Origin: Petralouisia muris
GTDB lineage: Bacteria > Bacillota > Clostridia > Lachnospirales > Lachnospiraceae
DNA length: 64,000 nt
NCBI RefSeq assembly: GCF_004793545.1
Contig: NZ_SRYA01000011.1
Location: forward strand, 1 to 64,000
Reading direction: 5' to 3'
In this document: one piece after another, positions 61,503 through 64,000 of the stretch
How positions within the stretch are numbered: the first letter of the stretch is position 1
Layout of the letters: every line of letters starts with the position of its first letter
Notes under the pieces: model-generated
The model's input: the letters and a program-made list of their open reading frames with translations, nothing else
Told to the model about the DNA's origin: nothing
Database searches by the model: none
Program-made: the position numbers and the translations under genes

Positions 61503-62324
61503 TTACACATCCTCATTCAAAATAAATTTCTCAATAATCTCCGCAATTGCTCCATGCTCATTATCATGTTCCGTCACGTAATCTGCCGCCTCTTGCAGTT
61601 CCTTATGTCCATTTTTCACGGCCACGCCCACATGCGCCGCCCGAATCATCGGGATATCATTGCGTTCATCCCCTGCCGCCACAGTATTTTCAATAGGCAC
61701 ATTCAGGAATTTGCTGATATATTTCACGCCGCTTCCCTTGTCCGTATCCTTGGGACAGTATTCCAGATATTCATTACAGGAAAAGAAGCAATTGCTGCGT
61801 TCCAGAAGCTCCGGATGCTGTTGGCGGAACTCCAGCAGCCGTTCCTGATTATCTACATCCAGAAGCAGCACTTTGTAAGGCTCCTGTTCCAGGCTTCCAT
61901 AAATATCATCTACCAGCCGGTATCTCATTCTCGCATTCTTCAAATAAAAATCCAATTCCCGGCCATGCTTTTCGGTCAGAATGGTATCCTGCTGATAAGT
62001 CTGCACATAGATTCCCGCCTTATGGGCTTCAAGAATGACGTCCTTTGCCACTTCCATGGGAAGGGTGCGTTCCGCCAGAATCCTGTCTGCCACACAATCA
62101 TACACCACTGCACCGTTAAAAGCTACCATATAGCATCGCGGCAGGGTAAGCCCAAGCTCTTTCACCGCAAGCCTTGCGGTTGCAATGGGACGTCCCGTCA
62201 TCAGTACAAAATCATGCCCCTGCTCTAACATTTCAGCAATGGCGTCCCGATTTTTCTTCGAAATGCTTTTGTCATGGTTTAACAATGTTTCATCCAGATC
62301 CGTAAATAATATTTTATGTTTCAT
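61503..62324 (-). CDS. Cof-type HAD phosphatase
   Basis: A 273-residue HAD hydrolase of the Cof/YidA class. Motif I is FTDLDETLL, motif II VLMTGRP, the C2 cap lies between, and the C-terminal GDERNDIPMIRAAHVGVAV carries motifs III/IV. It dephosphorylates sugar phosphates or cofactors such as FMN-like compounds; the substrate is not predictable. GGAGG is seven bases before the ATG at 62324. Confidence 0.92.
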   Translation of the reverse strand: MKHKILFTDLDETLLNHDKSISKKNRDAIAEMLEQGHDFVLMTGRPIATARLAVKELGLTLPRCYMVAFNGAVVYDCVADRILAERTLPMEVAKDVILEAHKAGIYVQTYQQDTILTEKHGRELDFYLKNARMRYRLVDDIYGSLEQEPYKVLLLDVDNQERLLEFRQQHPELLERSNCFFSCNEYLEYCPKDTDKGSGVKYISKFLNVPIENTVAAGDERNDIPMIRAAHVGVAVKNGHKELQEAADYVTEHDNEHGAIAEIIEKFILNEDV

Positions 62325-62409
62325 AAGATTCCCTCCACTCTCCGAAGCTGACAATTTTTTTCGGAACGGGCATAAGCTCAATTGTCCGCTGACGCTGCTG
62401 CCCTTACAT

Positions 62410-64000
62410 TTATTCCACCGGCTCCGCCGGGATAAACACCCTTTCCTGGTATACATTCACTGTCTTTGGAATGGCCTTTTTAGCCTCTTCGCAGAACTGC
62501 TGCTGCGAATTTACCAGTTTCTTTCCCCTTTTGTCTATTTTATCATACTTTCCGTCCGGCTGCAAAATATGCGCCTTGGTATTGTCTGCAAGCTGTGTGG
62601 AAAGTACATGGCGCACCTGATCCATCAGCGTTTCATTCTCCACCGGAAACATAATCTCTACCCTGCGGTCCAGGTTTCTCGGCATCCAGTCTGCGCTTCC
62701 CATATAAATCTCTTCCTGTCCGTCATTGTGAAACCAGAAAATACGGCTGTGCTCTAAGAAATTTCCCACAATAGAGCGGACGGTAATATTCTCGCTGACG
62801 CCGGGAATTCCCACCTTCAGGCAGCAGATCCCCCGGACTACCAGATCGATTTTTACGCCTGCCGCTGAAGCTTCATACAGCGCTGCAATAATGTCTCTGT
62901 CACAAAGAGAATTCATTTTGGCCTTGATAAAGGCTTCCCTTCCTGCCTGGGCATGCTTCATTTCACGCTTAATCAGCTTTAAGAACCGTTTGCGCAGCCA
63001 GATGGGAGCCACCACAAGCTTATTCCAGGAAGCAGGCTCGGAATATCCGGACAGCATGTTAAATACGGCAGTTGCATCCTCCCCGATTGCCTCTGAACAG
63101 GTAAATATTCCCAGATCCGTATATAATTTCGCTGTGGAATCGTTGTAATTTCCTGTGCCAAGATGTACATACCGGCGGATGCCGTCTTCCTCTCTGCGCA
63201 CCACCAGGGCAATTTTGCTGTGGGTCTTTAAACCTACCAGTCCATAAATGACGTGGCATCCTGCCTTTTCCAGCTTCTTGGCCCAGACAATATTGTTTTC
63301 TTCGTCAAAGCGGGCTTTCAGCTCCACCAGAACCGACACCTGTTTGCCATTTTCCGCTGCCTGGGCTAAAGACGCGATAATCGGTGAATTGCCGCTGACG
63401 CGGTACAGAGTCTGTTTGATTGCCAGCACATCCGGATCTGCAGACGCCTGACGGATAAAATCTACCACAGGATCAAAGGTCTGGTAAGGATGATGCAGTA
63501 AAATGTCGCCTTTTCGGATCGCTTCAAAAATATCCTCCCCTGGTACAATCTGAGGCACACGCTGGGGCTTATAGGAAGCATACCGCAATTCATCTTTCCC
63601 TTCGATTCCATACAGTTTCATCAGGAAGGTAAGATCAAGGGGGCCATTAATCTTAAAAATATCTTCTTGTGCAATATGAAGATCTTCTTTCAGAATTCCA
63701 AGGAGACGCTTATCTATCTTCTCTTCCACCTCAAGACGGATCACTTCTCCCCACTGTCGTTTCTTTAACTGTTTCTGAATCTCCTGCAGCAAATCCTCTG
63801 CTTCATCCTCATCAATGGTCAGATCTGCATTCCGCATAATCCGGTAAGGATACGCGCATACCACATGATAATTCAAAAACAGACGGTGGATATTGCGTTC
63901 CATAATCTGCTCTAACAGAATAAAAGTCTGACTGCCCTCCTCGGAAGAAGGAATCCTGACAATTCTTGGAAGCACAGAGGGAACCTGAACTGTAGCAAAT
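62410..64000 (-). CDS. ppk1: Polyphosphate kinase 1, 5-prime part beyond window
   Basis: About 530 residues of the C-terminal part of PPK1 are visible; the frame stays open through 64000. PSVLPRIVRIPSS starts the visible part, then YQTFDPVVDFIRQASADPDVLAIKQTLYRV, the region HSKIALVVRREEDGIRRYVHLGTGNYND with the phosphorylated histidine, and a C-terminal phospholipase D-like domain. It builds inorganic polyphosphate from ATP. No ppx gene lies within the window. Confidence 0.96.
   Translation of the reverse strand, partial: FATVQVPSVLPRIVRIPSSEEGSQTFILLEQIMERNIHRLFLNYHVVCAYPYRIMRNADLTIDEDEAEDLLQEIQKQLKKRQWGEVIRLEVEEKIDKRLLGILKEDLHIAQEDIFKINGPLDLTFLMKLYGIEGKDELRYASYKPQRVPQIVPGEDIFEAIRKGDILLHHPYQTFDPVVDFIRQASADPDVLAIKQTLYRVSGNSPIIASLAQAAENGKQVSVLVELKARFDEENNIVWAKKLEKAGCHVIYGLVGLKTHSKIALVVRREEDGIRRYVHLGTGNYNDSTAKLYTDLGIFTCSEAIGEDATAVFNMLSGYSEPASWNKLVVAPIWLRKRFLKLIKREMKHAQAGREAFIKAKMNSLCDRDIIAALYEASAAGVKIDLVVRGICCLKVGIPGVSENITVRSIVGNFLEHSRIFWFHNDGQEEIYMGSADWMPRNLDRRVEIMFPVENETLMDQVRHVLSTQLADNTKAHILQPDGKYDKIDKRGKKLVNSQQQFCEEAKKAIPKTVNVYQERVFIPAEPVE

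Noticed and set aside
1-64000. tRNA or rRNA genes
   Set aside because: I saw no cloverleaf-like segments with a TTC-type T-loop and no rRNA-like stretches; a dedicated scan was not possible.

Overview
The window is about 64 kb of a low-to-moderate GC chromosome from a Gram-positive, spore-forming anaerobe, most likely a gut Lachnospiraceae (Clostridia). The evidence is a PolC-type replicative polymerase, a sporulation-type YlbJ protein, strong AGGAGG ribosome binding sites, many TTGACA/TATAAT-type promoters, and the Firmicutes gene orders pyrH-frr-uppS-cdsA-dxr-rseP-ispG-polC and infC-rpmI-rplT. The genus cannot be fixed from the sequence alone. Most of the window is housekeeping DNA, and most genes lie on the minus strand.

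Layout. 1-1776: accessory edge with the C-terminal end of an IS transposase, an AT-rich HD-domain gene with its own promoter, and a decayed gene-free stretch. 1777-11076: RNA modification (RluA and RsuA pseudouridine synthases), a small AT-rich gene pair, a YgiQ radical SAM protein, a HAD phosphatase, an M23 peptidase with a repetitive tail, PepD, and divergent ylbJ. 11116-18082: a long minus-strand operon read from a promoter at 18116-18144: yicC, gmk, rpoZ, rimO, pgsA, cinA, rsmD, coaD and a coiled-coil protein. 18164-23231: carB, rlmH, xpt and an SCP2-domain protein. 23310-36176: polC, ispG, rseP, dxr, cdsA, uppS, frr and pyrH (isoprenoid, lipid and envelope precursors, translation recycling, UMP kinase), preceded by a bactofilin and a polysaccharide deacetylase. 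36553-39604: a copper module (CsoR repressor, CopA ATPase with a CopZ-like domain fused at its end) with a CsoR-type operator inside its promoter.

39738-49365: a beta-fructoside utilisation locus. Two ABC permeases, a solute-binding lipoprotein, a GH32 sucrose-6-phosphate hydrolase/fructosidase and a fructokinase are transcribed leftward. A divergent LacI regulator is followed by two unrecognised exported proteins and a YesL-type membrane protein. Three identical TTTCATGAAA palindromes lie between the two units. 49446-55721: a metallophosphoesterase, a cytoplasmic ParB-like/BMP fusion protein, and a response regulator-ABC transporter-sensor kinase set typical of antimicrobial peptide defence. 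55921-60103: pnp, rpsO, and infC-rpmI-rplT with a leader that looks like a transcription attenuator. 60202-64000: a PHP phosphoesterase, a Cof-type HAD phosphatase, and polyphosphate kinase cut by the window edge.

Beyond the genes, the window has several unusual small-scale structures. Four genes (pepD, cinA, csoR, rplT) have a direct duplication of their own 3-prime end, including the stop codon, just downstream. Two families of intergenic hairpin repeats are dispersed through the region, one with a compensatory base change between copies. The CopA-CopZ junction keeps an intact internal Shine-Dalgarno and start codon. I found no CRISPR array, tRNA, rRNA or prophage.
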